Source of the DNA: Streptomyces parvulus | Lineage (GTDB): Bacteria > Actinomycetota > Actinomycetes > Streptomycetales > Streptomycetaceae | Length of the DNA: 64,000 nucleotides | Direction: 5' to 3' | NCBI RefSeq assembly: GCF_014648855.1 | Contig: NZ_BMRX01000003.1 | Span: 434,001 to 498,000, forward strand | Program-made: the position numbers and the translations under genes | Notes under the pieces: generated by a model | What the model was told of the DNA's origin: nothing | What the model saw: only the letters and a program-made list of their open reading frames with translations | The model's database searches: none | In this document: positions 49,778 to 60,735 of the stretch, piece by piece | Layout: the number at the start of each line of letters is the position of its first letter | How positions within the stretch are numbered: the first letter of the stretch is position 1

Positions 49778-50353
49778 TCAGGACGCTGGTTCGAAGTACC
49801 GCGCCACCCCGGCGGTCACCGCGCGCGGCTCGACGGCCGCGCGGGCCAGGACCTCGACGGCGCGCGCCTGCGGGTCGGCGACCAGGGCGGCGAGCAGGTC
49901 GACGCCGCGGGCCCGGTCGTCGCCGCGCCGCACGGCACGCGCGCAGGCCTCGTCCACGGCCGCCGCGGCCAGCGGCGAGAAGCCCGTCGCGCCGCTCACG
50001 ACCGGGACGGTGCCGGAGTCCTCGACGGCGCTCTGCCAGCGCAGGCCGTAGCCGATGCTGCGCTGCACCAGGTAGCCGAGCAGTCTTGCGATCCGGGGCC
50101 CGTCCCCGAGCACCGCCCGGACGTCGGCGTCGGTTTCCAGGAGGGAGTGCAGCAGATGAGCCGTGTCGACGTGCCGGTCTCCGTCGCGCACCGCGCGTCG
50201 GCGGGCACCGGAGACCGCCGAGGCCAGTTCCGCGGTGAACCGGTCGTCGGGGTCGACGCCGTCCGGGCGCCGGTCGTCCTGCTCGCCGGCCGACTGCCGG
50301 GGGATACGGGGTTGCACAACATCCAGCACACCAGTCCCGGGCGAGCGGGTCAT
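49778..50353 (-). CDS. Orphan Clp N-terminal (ClpA/C-N) domain protein
   Basis: A 191-residue protein with two repeats like the Clp N-terminal adaptor-binding domain: DRFTAELASAVSGARRRAVRDGDRHVDTAHLLHSLLETDADVRAVLG and FSPLAAAAVDEACARAVRRGDDRARGVDLLAALVADPQARAVEVLARA. The H-V-D-T-x-H-L-L-x-x-L-L pattern is typical. There is no AAA+ ATPase module, so it may act as an adaptor or decoy for ClpC-type proteases. The start is uncertain: ATG 50353 was chosen; an upstream in-frame start at 50452 is possible. Confidence 0.78.
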   Translation of the reverse strand: MTRSPGTGVLDVVQPRIPRQSAGEQDDRRPDGVDPDDRFTAELASAVSGARRRAVRDGDRHVDTAHLLHSLLETDADVRAVLGDGPRIARLLGYLVQRSIGYGLRWQSAVEDSGTVPVVSGATGFSPLAAAAVDEACARAVRRGDDRARGVDLLAALVADPQARAVEVLARAAVEPRAVTAGVARYFEPAS

Positions 50354-50497
50354 CCCCGAGGGGGAGCATTTCGGCGTCCCACACAGAGTGGACCCGCACC
50401 GCCGGAATCTCCTCCTTGCGGATGAGATCAAGCCGCCGCGTCCCGGCCGCACACGCGCGTGCCCCGCGGATCGCTCCGCGGGGCACCCGGCACTGCG

Positions 50498-51148
50498 TCA
50501 GTCCTCGTCGGCGAGGATCAGGTACAGCTTCTTGCGGGCGTCGCCGATGACGGCGAGCGCCTTCTCCCGCTGCTCCTTGCTGCCGGTCTTCCAGACCTGG
50601 CCGAAGGCCTCCATCAGGCCGAACCCGGCCTGCCGGATGTCGTTCAGGGCCTCCCAGTCGACACCCTTCGAGGCGTCCTCCCAGGGCGCCTCGGGCCCCT
50701 CCTCGGCCGCGGACCGGCCCGCCTCGGTGAGCGCGAAGAGCTTCTTGCCGCCCTCGCTCTCGCTGGCGATCAGGCCCTCGTCCTCCAGGAGCTGGAGGGT
50801 CGGGTACACCGAGCCGGGGCTGGGCTTCCACGCCCCGCCGCTGCGCTCGGCGATCTCCTGGATCATCTCGTAGCCGTGCATCGGCCGGTCCTTCAGGAGG
50901 GCCAGGATCGAGGCCCTCACGTCACCTCGCCGCGCCCTCCCCCTGGGCCCGCCGCGCCCTCGACCACCCCAGGGGCCGCCGTGGCCGAATCCCGGCCCGA
51001 ACGGACCACCGGGGCCGCCGGGACCACCCGGCCCGAAGGGCCCGAAGGCCGCCCGCCTGCCGTCGAAGTCGCCGCGCCCGAAGGGGCCGCACTCTCCTCG
51101 GCCGTGCCCGTGTCCACCATGTCCACGCTCGTGTCCGTGGGTACGCAT
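50498..51148 (-). CDS. PadR family regulator with Gly/His-rich N-terminus
   Basis: A 216-residue protein. The first 75 residues are His/Gly/Arg-rich and repetitive (HGHERGHGGHGHGRGE ... FGPGGPGGPGGPFGPGFG), a possible metal-binding or disordered tail. The PadR winged helix follows (RASILALLKDRPMHGYEMIQEIAERSGGAWKPSPGSVYPTLQLLEDEGLIASE), then a C-terminal helical dimerisation part. ATG 51148 has GGAG 8 bases upstream. A palindrome CGATATATCG lies 44 bases upstream. It probably represses itself and perhaps the divergent YrdB gene. Confidence 0.88.
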   Translation of the reverse strand: MRTHGHERGHGGHGHGRGECGPFGRGDFDGRRAAFGPFGPGGPGGPGGPFGPGFGHGGPWGGRGRGGPRGRARRGDVRASILALLKDRPMHGYEMIQEIAERSGGAWKPSPGSVYPTLQLLEDEGLIASESEGGKKLFALTEAGRSAAEEGPEAPWEDASKGVDWEALNDIRQAGFGLMEAFGQVWKTGSKEQREKALAVIGDARKKLYLILADED

Positions 51149-51191
51149 CGCAATCACTCCATTCAGTCGTTGATCAGTCGCGATGCCTCAA

Positions 51192-51201
51192 CGATATATC
51201 G
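51192..51201. promoter_or_regulatory. Candidate PadR operator
   Basis: CGATATATCG is a perfect palindrome, followed by the related ACGTATCGG. The run CAACGATATATCGGAACG is AT-rich and sits 44 bases ahead of the PadR start, in the position of a promoter. Confidence 0.5.
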
Positions 51202-51340
51202 GAACGTATCGGAGTGCAAGCACCTCCGACAGGGAGCGCGGCCCAGGACCGCCGTGCCGCCCACCGCCGTGCGGAGCCACCGTGCGATCCCGCGTCAATC
51301 GGAGTGGACCCGTCCGTGCCGGGCCGATGAGAGTGGCGCC

Positions 51341-51712
51341 ATGAGCCCCGTTCCGCTGCCGCCGGCCGTCCGCGCCTTCCTCCTCGCCAACGACGTGCTC
51401 GCCTTCCTGCTGGAGCTGCTGGCGCTCGGGCTGCTGGCCTGGTGGGGCTTCACCCGCGACATCGGCCGGGCCGGGTCGTTGGCCCTGGGGGTCGCCACCC
51501 CGCTGGCCGCCGCGGTGCTCTGGGGTCTGTTCGCGGCCCCGAGGGCCCGGTACGCGATCCCCCACGCCGCCCGGCTCGGGGTGAAGGCCGTGGTGTTCGG
51601 CGCCGCCGCCCTGGCGCTGCTCGCGCTCGGGCACCGGATCCCGGCCCTCTGGTTCGCGGCGGCCGTCCTCGTCAACACCGCCCTGGCCTCGTACCACCGC
51701 ACCCGTTCCTGA
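51341..51712 (+). CDS. YrdB/DUF2568 family membrane protein
   Basis: A 123-residue protein with four predicted membrane helices: VRAFLLANDVLAFLLELLALGLLAWWGF, SLALGVATPLAAAVLWGLFAAPRARYAIPHAARLGVKAVVFGAAALALLALG, and ALWFAAAVLVNTALASYH. The pattern N-D-x3-F-x-L-E-L and F-A-x-P-x(5)P is typical of YrdB-like proteins. The function is unknown. ATG 51341 starts the family N-terminus. It is divergent from PadR and followed by a strong hairpin. Confidence 0.85.
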   Translation: MSPVPLPPAVRAFLLANDVLAFLLELLALGLLAWWGFTRDIGRAGSLALGVATPLAAAVLWGLFAAPRARYAIPHAARLGVKAVVFGAAALALLALGHRIPALWFAAAVLVNTALASYHRTRS

Positions 51713-51728
51713 CCGGGGACCGCACGGC

Positions 51729-51756
51729 GCTGGCCCGGCCGCCGGACCGGGCCAGC
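51729..51756 (+). terminator. Terminator after YrdB gene
   Basis: GCTGGCCCGG (51729-51738) and CCGGGCCAGC (51747-51756) pair perfectly over 10 bases with an 8-base loop, 17 bases after the stop. Confidence 0.7.
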
Positions 51757-51808
51757 GACCACGGATTGGCCTTGGTGCCCGGCTCCGCGCGGCGTCTAGC
51801 GTCGGGGC

Positions 51809-52618
51809 ATGCGCATCCGAATCGTCGACGCCTTCACCGACCGGCCCTTCGCCGGCAACCCCGCGGGAGTCCTGCTCCTCGACGCCTTCCCGGACGACGC
51901 CCGGCTCCAGCGGGTCGCCCTGGAGGTCAACCACGCGGAGACCGCGTTCGCCCACCCCCTGCCGCCGGGCGGCGAGGCCGACTGGGCCCTGCGATGGTTC
52001 ACGCCGGCCACCGAGGTCGCGATGTGCGGCCACGCCACCCTCGCCACCGCCCACGTGCTGCACACCACCGGCGCCCACGAGGGCCCGGTGCGGTTCGCCA
52101 CCCGCAGCGGCGTCCTCGTCGCGACGCCGGGCGAGGACGGGGCGATCGCCCTGGACTTCCCGACGGCGCCGCTGACGCCGGTCGCGGCTCCGCCGGGCGT
52201 GGCCGAGGCCCTGGGCGCCGAGCCCCTCACCGTCCTCGACACGGGGCCGCACATCGGCGACCTGCTGGTCGAGGTCGCGGACGAGGGGACCGTGCGCCGC
52301 CTGACGCCGGACCACAAGGCGCTGGGCGCCCTCTCCAGGCGCGGCATCATCGCCACCGCCCGCGCCGACGACCCCGCCCGGGGATACGACTTCGTCTCCC
52401 GCTGCTTCTTCCCGAACGTCGGCATCGACGAGGACCCGGTCACCGGCAGCGCGCACACGGCGCTGGCGCCCTTCTGGTCCGAGCGCCTGGGACGGGCCGC
52501 CCTCACCGGGCTCCAGGCCTCGCCCCGCTCCGGCCGCGTCCGCACGGAGCTTCGGGGCGAGCGCACACTGCTCGGCGGCAGCGCGGTGACGGTGATCGAC
52601 GGCGAGCTGCTCGCCTGA
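51809..52618 (+). CDS. PhzF family isomerase
   Basis: A 269-residue PhzF-fold protein with two beta-barrel halves. N-terminal IVDAFTDRPFAGNPAGVLLLDAFPDDARLQRVALEVNHAETAF contains the catalytic glutamate (NHAET). The middle FTPATEVAMCGHATLATAHVL and C-terminal FFPNVGIDEDPVTGSAHTALAPFW are typical. PhzF isomerises dihydro-hydroxyanthranilate in phenazine synthesis, but most homologues have unknown substrates and no phenazine genes are near. ATG 51809 is 6 bases after TAGCGT (51797-51802), suggesting a leaderless mRNA. Confidence 0.9.
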   Translation: MRIRIVDAFTDRPFAGNPAGVLLLDAFPDDARLQRVALEVNHAETAFAHPLPPGGEADWALRWFTPATEVAMCGHATLATAHVLHTTGAHEGPVRFATRSGVLVATPGEDGAIALDFPTAPLTPVAAPPGVAEALGAEPLTVLDTGPHIGDLLVEVADEGTVRRLTPDHKALGALSRRGIIATARADDPARGYDFVSRCFFPNVGIDEDPVTGSAHTALAPFWSERLGRAALTGLQASPRSGRVRTELRGERTLLGGSAVTVIDGELLA

Positions 52619-52627
52619 CGGGACGGC

Positions 52628-52656
52628 GGGGCGCGGCGGGCACCCTCCCGCGCCCC
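52628..52656. terminator. Bidirectional terminator
   Basis: GGGGCGCGG (52628-52636) and CCGCGCCCC (52648-52656), a perfect 9-base stem, lie between the convergent PhzF and CPBP genes. Confidence 0.7.
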
Positions 52657-52688
52657 GTCACCCGCACGGGGCGACCGCGACCGGCCGG

Positions 52689-53516
52689 TCAGGCCGTAGG
52701 CAGCCAGCCCACCTTGCCGGCCAGCAGCGCGTACCCGACGAACGCCCCGATGTCGAGCAGCGAGTGCGCCACCACCAGCGGCCCCACCCGCCCCCAACGG
52801 CGGTACAGGTACACGAAGACGACGCCCATCACCATGTTGCCGACGAAGCCGCCGATGCCCTGGTAGAGGTGGTACGAGCCGCGCAGTACCGAACTGGCCG
52901 CCAGCGACGCGCCCGCGCTCCAGCCGAGCTGGTCGAGCCGGCGCAGCAGGTAGCCGACCACGATGACCTCCTCCAGGACGGAGTTCTGCACCGCCGAGAG
53001 GATGAGCACGGGGTACTTCCACCACACGTCGGGCAGCGCCTCGGGCACCACCGTGAGGTTGAAGCCGAGGCCGCGGGCGGCCAGGTAGAAGGCGATCCCG
53101 GTGCTGCCGATGACGGCGGCGACGGCGGCCCCGCGGCCCAGGTCCGGCCAGGGGCGGGTGCGGTCGAAGCCGAGCGCGCGCAGCCCGCTGCCCTCGCGCA
53201 GCAGGAGATGCGCGACGAGGGCGACGGGGACGAGCGCCGTGGTGATGCCGAAGAGCTGCCAGGCGAGGTCGAGCCAGGGACGGCCCGGCGCGGCGGAGGC
53301 GTTGAGCGTGGCCGCCTGGTCCTTGAGGCCGCCGGGCCGGGTGAGCGAGCCGACGAAGCTGATGAGTGCGGACACTCCGCTCGCGCCCAGCGACAGCGCC
53401 AGGACGAGCAGCGTCTCGTCACGCAGAGTCCGCCGTGAGAGCCGCTCCGGGGGGACCTGCTCCCCGACGACCGGCTTGTGAGGGAACGAATCGTCCACCG
53501 GGCCCGCCTCCGCCAT
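52689..53516 (-). CDS. CPBP family intramembrane metalloprotease
   Basis: A 275-residue protein with about eight hydrophobic helices. The CPBP/Abi signature is present: VLEEVIVVGYLLRRL (EExxxR motif, about residue 178), SYHLYQGIGGFVGN (second-motif histidine) and VAHSLLDIGAFVG (third motif). These proteases are related to Rce1 and may mature peptides or protect against bacteriocins. ATG 53516 has GGAGG 9 bases upstream. It is convergent with PhzF and alone on its strand. Confidence 0.88.
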   Translation of the reverse strand: MAEAGPVDDSFPHKPVVGEQVPPERLSRRTLRDETLLVLALSLGASGVSALISFVGSLTRPGGLKDQAATLNASAAPGRPWLDLAWQLFGITTALVPVALVAHLLLREGSGLRALGFDRTRPWPDLGRGAAVAAVIGSTGIAFYLAARGLGFNLTVVPEALPDVWWKYPVLILSAVQNSVLEEVIVVGYLLRRLDQLGWSAGASLAASSVLRGSYHLYQGIGGFVGNMVMGVVFVYLYRRWGRVGPLVVAHSLLDIGAFVGYALLAGKVGWLPTA

Positions 53517-53577
53517 GCACACCTGCCTCCAGCTGGGACGTCACAGCTTGCCCGATCAGTATGAGGCGGTGCGCGGC

Positions 53578-53612
53578 GGGGCCGGGCCGGGACCGGGCGT
53601 CGACCCGGCCCC
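53578..53612 (-). terminator. Terminator after the glutamate-cysteine-ligase-like gene
   Basis: GGGGCCGGG (53578-53586) and CCCGGCCCC (53604-53612) form a 9-base perfect stem 12 bases after the stop on the minus strand. Confidence 0.65.
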
Positions 53613-53624
53613 GGACCGGTCCGG

Positions 53625-55142
53625 TCAGCCCGTCGGAACCGGTTCCGGGGGGCCCACGGGCCACAGGTGCACGGGATCGCCCTCGCGCATCAGCTCGACG
53701 TACCGGCGGGTCGTGGCGGCCAGCGCGTCCTCTCGGGACAGCCCCGCCTCCAGGGCCCGGTGGAAGGTGGCCGCCTGCCAGGACGCGCCGTTGACCCGGC
53801 GCCGGCAGCGCTCCTCGATCACACCGAGGTACAGGTCCCGGTCGGCCGGCTCCACGCCCCACGCGTCCAGCCCCGCCTCGGCGAGCGGCAGCAGTTCGTC
53901 GCGTACGAGGACGGCGGCGTCGACCTCGGTGGTGCCGCCGAGCCTGCCGCGGCGGGGCCACTCGAAGCGGGCGTCGATGCCGTGCCGGCACGCGGCCTCG
54001 AAGTTGGCGGCGGCGGCCTCGAACGGCAGCCGGGTCCACACCGGCCGGGGCTCCTCGGCGAGCGCGCGCACCACGCCGTAGTAGAAGGCCGCGTTGGCGA
54101 TGACGTCGGTGACGGTGGGTCCGGCGGGCAGGACGCGGTTCTCCACGCGCAGGTGCGGAACCCCGTCGGCGATGTCGTAGACGGGCCGGTTCCAGCGGTA
54201 GACCGTGCCGTTGTGCAGGACGAGTTCGGCCAGCGAGGGGACACCGCCGGCGTCCAGCACCTCCAGCGGGTCCTCGTCGTCGCAGATCGGCAGCAGCGCC
54301 GGGAAGTAGCGCCGGTTCTCCTCGAACAGGTCGTACGCCGAGGTCACCCAGCGCTCACCGAACCAGGTGCGCGGCCGGACGCCCTGGGCCTGCAGTTCCG
54401 GCGGGCGGGTGTCGGTGGACTGCTGGAACAGCGGGGGCCGGGACTCGCGCCACAGCTCCCGGCCGAACAGGAAGGGCGCGTTGGCGCCCACGGCGATCTG
54501 CGCGGCGGTGACCGCCTGCGCCGCGTTCCAGACGTCGGCGAAACGGTCCGGGGTGACCTGGAGGTGCAGTTGCACGGAGGTGCAGGCGGCCTCGGGCGCG
54601 ATCGACTTGGAGGTGCAGGTCAGCCGCTCGACGCCCTCGATGTCGAGGGTGAAGTCCTCCCCGCGCGCGGCCACGATCTGGTCGTTGAGCAGGGCGTAGC
54701 GGTCGACGGCGGAGAGATTGGAGGAAACGAGGTCGTCCCGGTCCAGGGTCGGCAGAATACCGATCATCGCGATCCCCGCGTCGACCTCGCCCGCCTTGCG
54801 GTCCGCGTAGGCGAGGGAGGTGCGGATCTCCTCGGCGAGGCGGTCGAATACCCGGCCGCCCAGCCGGTGGGGAGCTATGTTGACTTCCAGGTTGAACATG
54901 GCGAGTTCTGTCTGGAAGTCCCGGCTCGCGATGCGTTCGAGGACTTGCGCATTCAACATTTTCGGCATCCCGTCGGCACCGACGAGATTCAATTCGATCT
55001 CCAGCCCCATCAGGTTCTTCGGTTCGTCGAACCGCTTCTCCGCCAGAAGCCGCTCCAGACCCGTCAGGCACCGCTGGAGCTTCTCGCGGTAGCGCTGGCG
55101 ATCGGACAGGTCGAACTGACCTGCCACGACCTTCTCCCCCAT
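53625..55142 (-). CDS. Glutamate-cysteine-ligase-like (GCS2 family) protein
   Basis: A 505-residue protein. The family features are NLMGLEIELNLVGADGMPKMLNAQVLERI (metal-binding E-x-E near the N-terminus), FQTELAMFNLEVNIAPHRLGG, SVQLHLQVTPDRFADVWNAAQAVTAAQIAVGANAPFLFGRELWRESRPPLFQQSTD and HLRVENRVLPAGPTVTDVIANAAFYYG. It is an ATP-grasp-like carboxylate-amine ligase related to glutamate-cysteine ligase. Actinobacteria use mycothiol instead of glutathione, so the real product is uncertain. ATG 55142 has a GGGA ribosome site. Confidence 0.72.
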   Translation of the reverse strand: MGEKVVAGQFDLSDRQRYREKLQRCLTGLERLLAEKRFDEPKNLMGLEIELNLVGADGMPKMLNAQVLERIASRDFQTELAMFNLEVNIAPHRLGGRVFDRLAEEIRTSLAYADRKAGEVDAGIAMIGILPTLDRDDLVSSNLSAVDRYALLNDQIVAARGEDFTLDIEGVERLTCTSKSIAPEAACTSVQLHLQVTPDRFADVWNAAQAVTAAQIAVGANAPFLFGRELWRESRPPLFQQSTDTRPPELQAQGVRPRTWFGERWVTSAYDLFEENRRYFPALLPICDDEDPLEVLDAGGVPSLAELVLHNGTVYRWNRPVYDIADGVPHLRVENRVLPAGPTVTDVIANAAFYYGVVRALAEEPRPVWTRLPFEAAAANFEAACRHGIDARFEWPRRGRLGGTTEVDAAVLVRDELLPLAEAGLDAWGVEPADRDLYLGVIEERCRRRVNGASWQAATFHRALEAGLSREDALAATTRRYVELMREGDPVHLWPVGPPEPVPTG

Positions 55143-55696
55143 GGAGACGTCCCTTCTTGGAGCGGTAGTCGAAGATCCGGCCGCCGGCGGCCGGTCAGGT
55201 TGGATGATGCCCAGCCGAAGCGATCGATAACGTCCCCGCGGCCGCCCGGCACCCGCTACGCTGTGCCGATGTGACCGGTGGCACATTCACCGGGCATGGC
55301 ACATGGAGCAGTTTCCAGGGCCGGTAACTCGTGAAAAACACCGATGACAATTGGCCGACCGCTCGGTGAACATTCCTCGAGGTCGGCGCCTTCCAAGGGC
55401 CCGGAAATGCGGAGAAATCCCGCATGTCGACGACCGAATGCAGCCTTGTACTGGTTGCCGGAATCGGCTAGCCGAAACACAGTCTGAACACATGTCGTAT
55501 AAACTCCGCGGACAAGGCAGAAGACCGGCGCCCTCGGTCGAAGGATGCCGTCGTCGAGCTGACACGCGGCAGGCCTCACCTCCCTTCCCGGTTCTCGGAC
55601 CCCGGCCTCTGCCTCCCCCAGCCCCGTGAGCTGACAGCGTCGTCCGCCCCGCCCCGCCCTCGCGCCACCGTGCCTTCGAATGAGAGGCGACCCACC
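55143..55696. other. 554-base non-coding interval
   Basis: No frame on either strand has normal coding bias. It is less GC-rich than its surroundings (for example CATGTCGTATAAACTC near 55490). It contains a perfect palindrome CCGGCCGCCGGCGGCCGG near 55179 and a small stem ATGCGG/CCGCAT near 55407. A good TACGCT box at 55257-55262 is followed 6 bases later by ATGTGA, a start codon directly followed by a stop. It probably holds promoters for the flanking genes and could hold a small RNA. Confidence 0.5.
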
Positions 55697-56281
55697 ATGC
55701 CCCTGCGTGTCCCGCCGGCTCCCGCGCCCGCCCTGCGTTCCGTGCTCACCGCCCTCTCCTCGCCCACCGCGGTCCGGGAGGCCCGGACGCCCGCACTGCT
55801 GCGCGCCCAGGGCCCCGTCGCTCCCGAACTGCCGCTGCCCGTGCACGTCCTGGACCGGGTCACGGCGGACGGCGCGACGGCCACGCGGCTGGCCGGCTGG
55901 CGGTTCCTGATCCGCTCCGGCGAACGGGCGGTGGCGGCCGCGGACACCATGCTCACCCCGGACGGCTGGGCGTTCTCGCACTTCTTCGAGGGCCCGTACG
56001 TCACCTCGACCGAACGCGCCCTGCGCCAGGCCGAGTCGGTGCCCCAGCCCTATCAGCCGCGACTGCTGTCCGTACCCGAGCTGTACATGCTGACCCTGTG
56101 GCTGCACGGAGACTGCGCCGCCGACGCCGCCACCGGGCACCCCGCCGCCACCGACCTGCTGATCCCGCTGGCGCCCGCGCCCCCCGGCATCGCGGCCCAC
56201 CGGCCGCACCGGGTCGCCGAGCTGCTGCCGGTCCTCACCCACCGGGTGACGCCCACGGGTCTGCTGGGTTCGCCCGCCTGA
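55697..56281 (+). CDS. Protein of unknown function (194 aa)
   Basis: A 194-residue protein without a domain I recognise. It contains VHVLDRVTADGATATRLAGWRFLIRSGERAVAAADTMLTPDGWAFSHFFEGPYVTSTERALRQAE and LLSVPELYMLTLWLHGDCAADAATGHPAATDLLIPLAPAPPGI. The layout of beta strands then helices suggests a single globular cytoplasmic domain. ATG 55697 has GAGAGG upstream. Third-position G/C bias is high, so it is a real gene. Possibly a Streptomyces-specific family. Confidence 0.7.
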   Translation: MPLRVPPAPAPALRSVLTALSSPTAVREARTPALLRAQGPVAPELPLPVHVLDRVTADGATATRLAGWRFLIRSGERAVAAADTMLTPDGWAFSHFFEGPYVTSTERALRQAESVPQPYQPRLLSVPELYMLTLWLHGDCAADAATGHPAATDLLIPLAPAPPGIAAHRPHRVAELLPVLTHRVTPTGLLGSPA

Positions 56282-56296
56282 CCCGCCTCTCGCACC

Positions 56297-56378
56297 CACC
56301 CGCGCGGACTAGCCCCATCCGGCCATGCCGAACCACCCGAAGTGACAGTGCTGTTGAGCTGAACCGTCCGCGCGGGTG
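56297..56378 (+). repeat. Long-loop 13-base inverted repeat
   Basis: CACCCGCGCGGAC (56297-56309) and GTCCGCGCGGGTG (56366-56378) are perfect inverted copies, 56 bases apart, after the stop of the upstream gene and before the DUF5999-like gene. It may end transcription or form a structured leader. Confidence 0.5.
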
Positions 56379-56557
56379 ATGCGTCATCATCCTGTGAGAA
56401 GCGGTGCTGCGAAATACCTGCGGATCGACGCCCGTGGGGCAACACTGGGTTCGGACCGACTTTAAACATACGGGGGGCGGCCATGAACAACGCTTCACGC
56501 CGCGGGACAGACCAGACGGCGAACTCATCCATCACCACAGACCGAGAGACCCCACTC

Positions 56558-56755
56558 ATGTGTCAGCACCAGCCACCGTGCCCCTCAGCCGACTCCGCCG
56601 ACCGGGAATCCGCCCGCCTCGTGGCGCACCACCCGGAGCAGGGCTGGAGCCTGCTGTGCAACGGCGTCGTCCTCTTCGAGGACACCGGTGAGCTTCTGCC
56701 GGACGGCCAGATCATCGCCCCGCACCGTCCCGCGGGCCTGATCACCGCCGCCTGA
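56558..56755 (+). CDS. DUF5999-like small protein
   Basis: A 65-residue protein: MCQHQPPCPSADSADRESAR ... LVAHHPEQGWSLLCNGVVLFEDTGELLPDGQIIAPHRP. It carries Cys/His residues (C2, H4, C8) at the N-terminus and a conserved WSLLCNGVVLFEDTGELLPDG core, a pattern I recall for DUF5999 in Streptomyces. The function is unknown. ATG 56558 is chosen; an in-frame ATG 56483 with a G-rich site upstream would add 25 residues and cannot be ruled out. A strong hairpin follows the stop. Confidence 0.78.
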   Translation: MCQHQPPCPSADSADRESARLVAHHPEQGWSLLCNGVVLFEDTGELLPDGQIIAPHRPAGLITAA

Positions 56756-56798
56756 GCGAAGGCCGGACGGAGCGACGCCCCTCCGCCCGGCGAATCAT

Positions 56799-56833
56799 GG
56801 GGCCGGCCGCGGCCAAGGCCGCGAACCGGCCCC
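56799..56833 (+). terminator. Terminator after DUF5999-like gene
   Basis: GGGGCCGG (56799-56806) with CCGGCCCC (56826-56833), plus inner CGCGGCC/GGCCGCG, gives a stem of about 15 base pairs 44 bases after the stop. Confidence 0.75.
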
Positions 56834-56947
56834 GACGCGCGTCCAGGGCCGATTACTCCCCGTAACGCCCCGCATCGCCGCCGTCGTCGCGGCGAACACA
56901 CCGCACCCGGACGCCGATCTCGACATATCGGGCGCTACGGTGCCCCC

Positions 56948-57367
56948 ATGAGCCTGAGCATCCGCAACCAACTCCCCGGCACCGTCACGACCGTCACCCC
57001 GGGAGAGGCCATGGCCACCGTGAGGATCCGCCTCTCCGGCGGCCAGGACCTCACCTCGGCGATCACCCGGGACGCCGCGGAGGACCTCGCCCTCACCGCC
57101 GGGACCGCCGTCCGGGCCCTGGTGAAGTCGACGGAGGTCGCGCTGGCGGCCGGGCGTGTCCAGGGTCTGTCCATCCGCAACCAGCTGCCCGGCACGGTCA
57201 CCGCGCTCACCTCGGGCGGCGCCATGGCGTCGGTCGGGATCGCCGTGGAGGGCGCCGCGCTGACCGCCGTCGTCACCAAGGAGGCGGCCGAAGACCTCGG
57301 CCTCTCCGTGGGCGCTCCCGTCGTCGCCCTGATCAAGTCGACGGAGGTGTCCCTCGCGACCCGGTGA
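56948..57367 (+). CDS. Tandem TOBE (Mop-type) molybdate-binding protein
   Basis: A 139-residue protein made of two TOBE/Mop domains in tandem: LSIRNQLPGTVTTVTPGEAMATVRIRLSGGQDLTSAITRDAAEDLALTAGTAVRALVKSTEVALA and a near copy from about residue 73 (LSIRNQLPGTVTALTSGGAMASVGIAVEG ... LGLSVGAPVVALIKSTEVSLA). Such proteins store or buffer molybdate (molbindin). ATG 56948 is 6 bases after TACGGT (56936-56941), so the mRNA is probably leaderless. It is convergent with gcvP across a perfect hairpin. Confidence 0.88.
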   Translation: MSLSIRNQLPGTVTTVTPGEAMATVRIRLSGGQDLTSAITRDAAEDLALTAGTAVRALVKSTEVALAAGRVQGLSIRNQLPGTVTALTSGGAMASVGIAVEGAALTAVVTKEAAEDLGLSVGAPVVALIKSTEVSLATR

Positions 57368-57375
57368 CATGAGAA

Positions 57376-57426
57376 GAGGCTCCGCACGGCGACCCGGTGG
57401 GCCGGCGCGGAGCCTCTCGTCGTACG
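57376..57426. terminator. Bidirectional terminator between mop-type gene and gcvP
   Basis: GAGGCTCCGC (57376-57385) and GCGGAGCCTC (57417-57426) are a 10-base perfect inverted repeat with a 31-base loop that can fold further, located between two convergent genes. Confidence 0.7.
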
Positions 57427-57442
57427 GGATGTACGGGTGGGA

Positions 57443-60328
<2,886 letters not shown>

Positions 60329-60389
60329 TGCGGAGGCCTCCTGGTCTGACGACCTGCGAGGGGCACCACGGCGCGGGTACCCGGACGGC

Positions 60390-60589
60390 CTCCCCCTCTG
60401 TCATCTCAACCTGAGAGCTTCACCGGGGGCCCGAGGGCTTCCCGGCTTTCACCGTCGGTGAGAGCGGAAGCCGTCGACACCCGCTCTGCTTTCCAGAGTG
60501 ACCTCGTCCGTGCGGTACGTGAGCCTGAGAGATTCCGGGGAGGATTTGCTCCTTCGGCGCCCCCGGTGATCTCCGGAGGACTCTCCCGC
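60390..60589 (-). ncRNA. Tandem glycine riboswitch of gcvP
   Basis: On the minus strand the leader contains GCGGGAGAG at its start (60581-60589), the glycine-aptamer core GCGCCGAAGGAGCAAA, GAATCTCTCAGGC, and CACTCTGGAAAGC closing the first aptamer at about 60490. A second aptamer follows with CACCGACGGTGAAAGCC, GAAGCTCTCAGGTTGAG and GATGACAGAGGGGGAGG. Two tandem glycine aptamers upstream of gcvP are a known arrangement in Streptomyces. Glycine should switch gcvP expression on. Confidence 0.92.
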
Positions 60590-60735
60590 GCGGGGTCAGC
60601 AGCCGTTTGCCAGCGTACCAGCGAGCCCGCCGCACGGACCTTCGAGTGGCCGACCGGCCATATGTAGTTTTTTGTAGTACTTACGGATGAATCGGCGGCT
60701 GGTGTGCGACCCCAGTGCGAGCAAGTGGAGGGCCC

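Noticed and set aside
51809..52618. Phenazine biosynthesis locus suggested by the PhzF homologue
   Set aside because: No other phz genes are near and PhzF-fold proteins are widespread with unrelated functions.
55256..56299. A 347-residue minus-strand frame
   Set aside because: Glycine/arginine-rich shadow of the 194-residue gene and the intergenic region, without coding signals.
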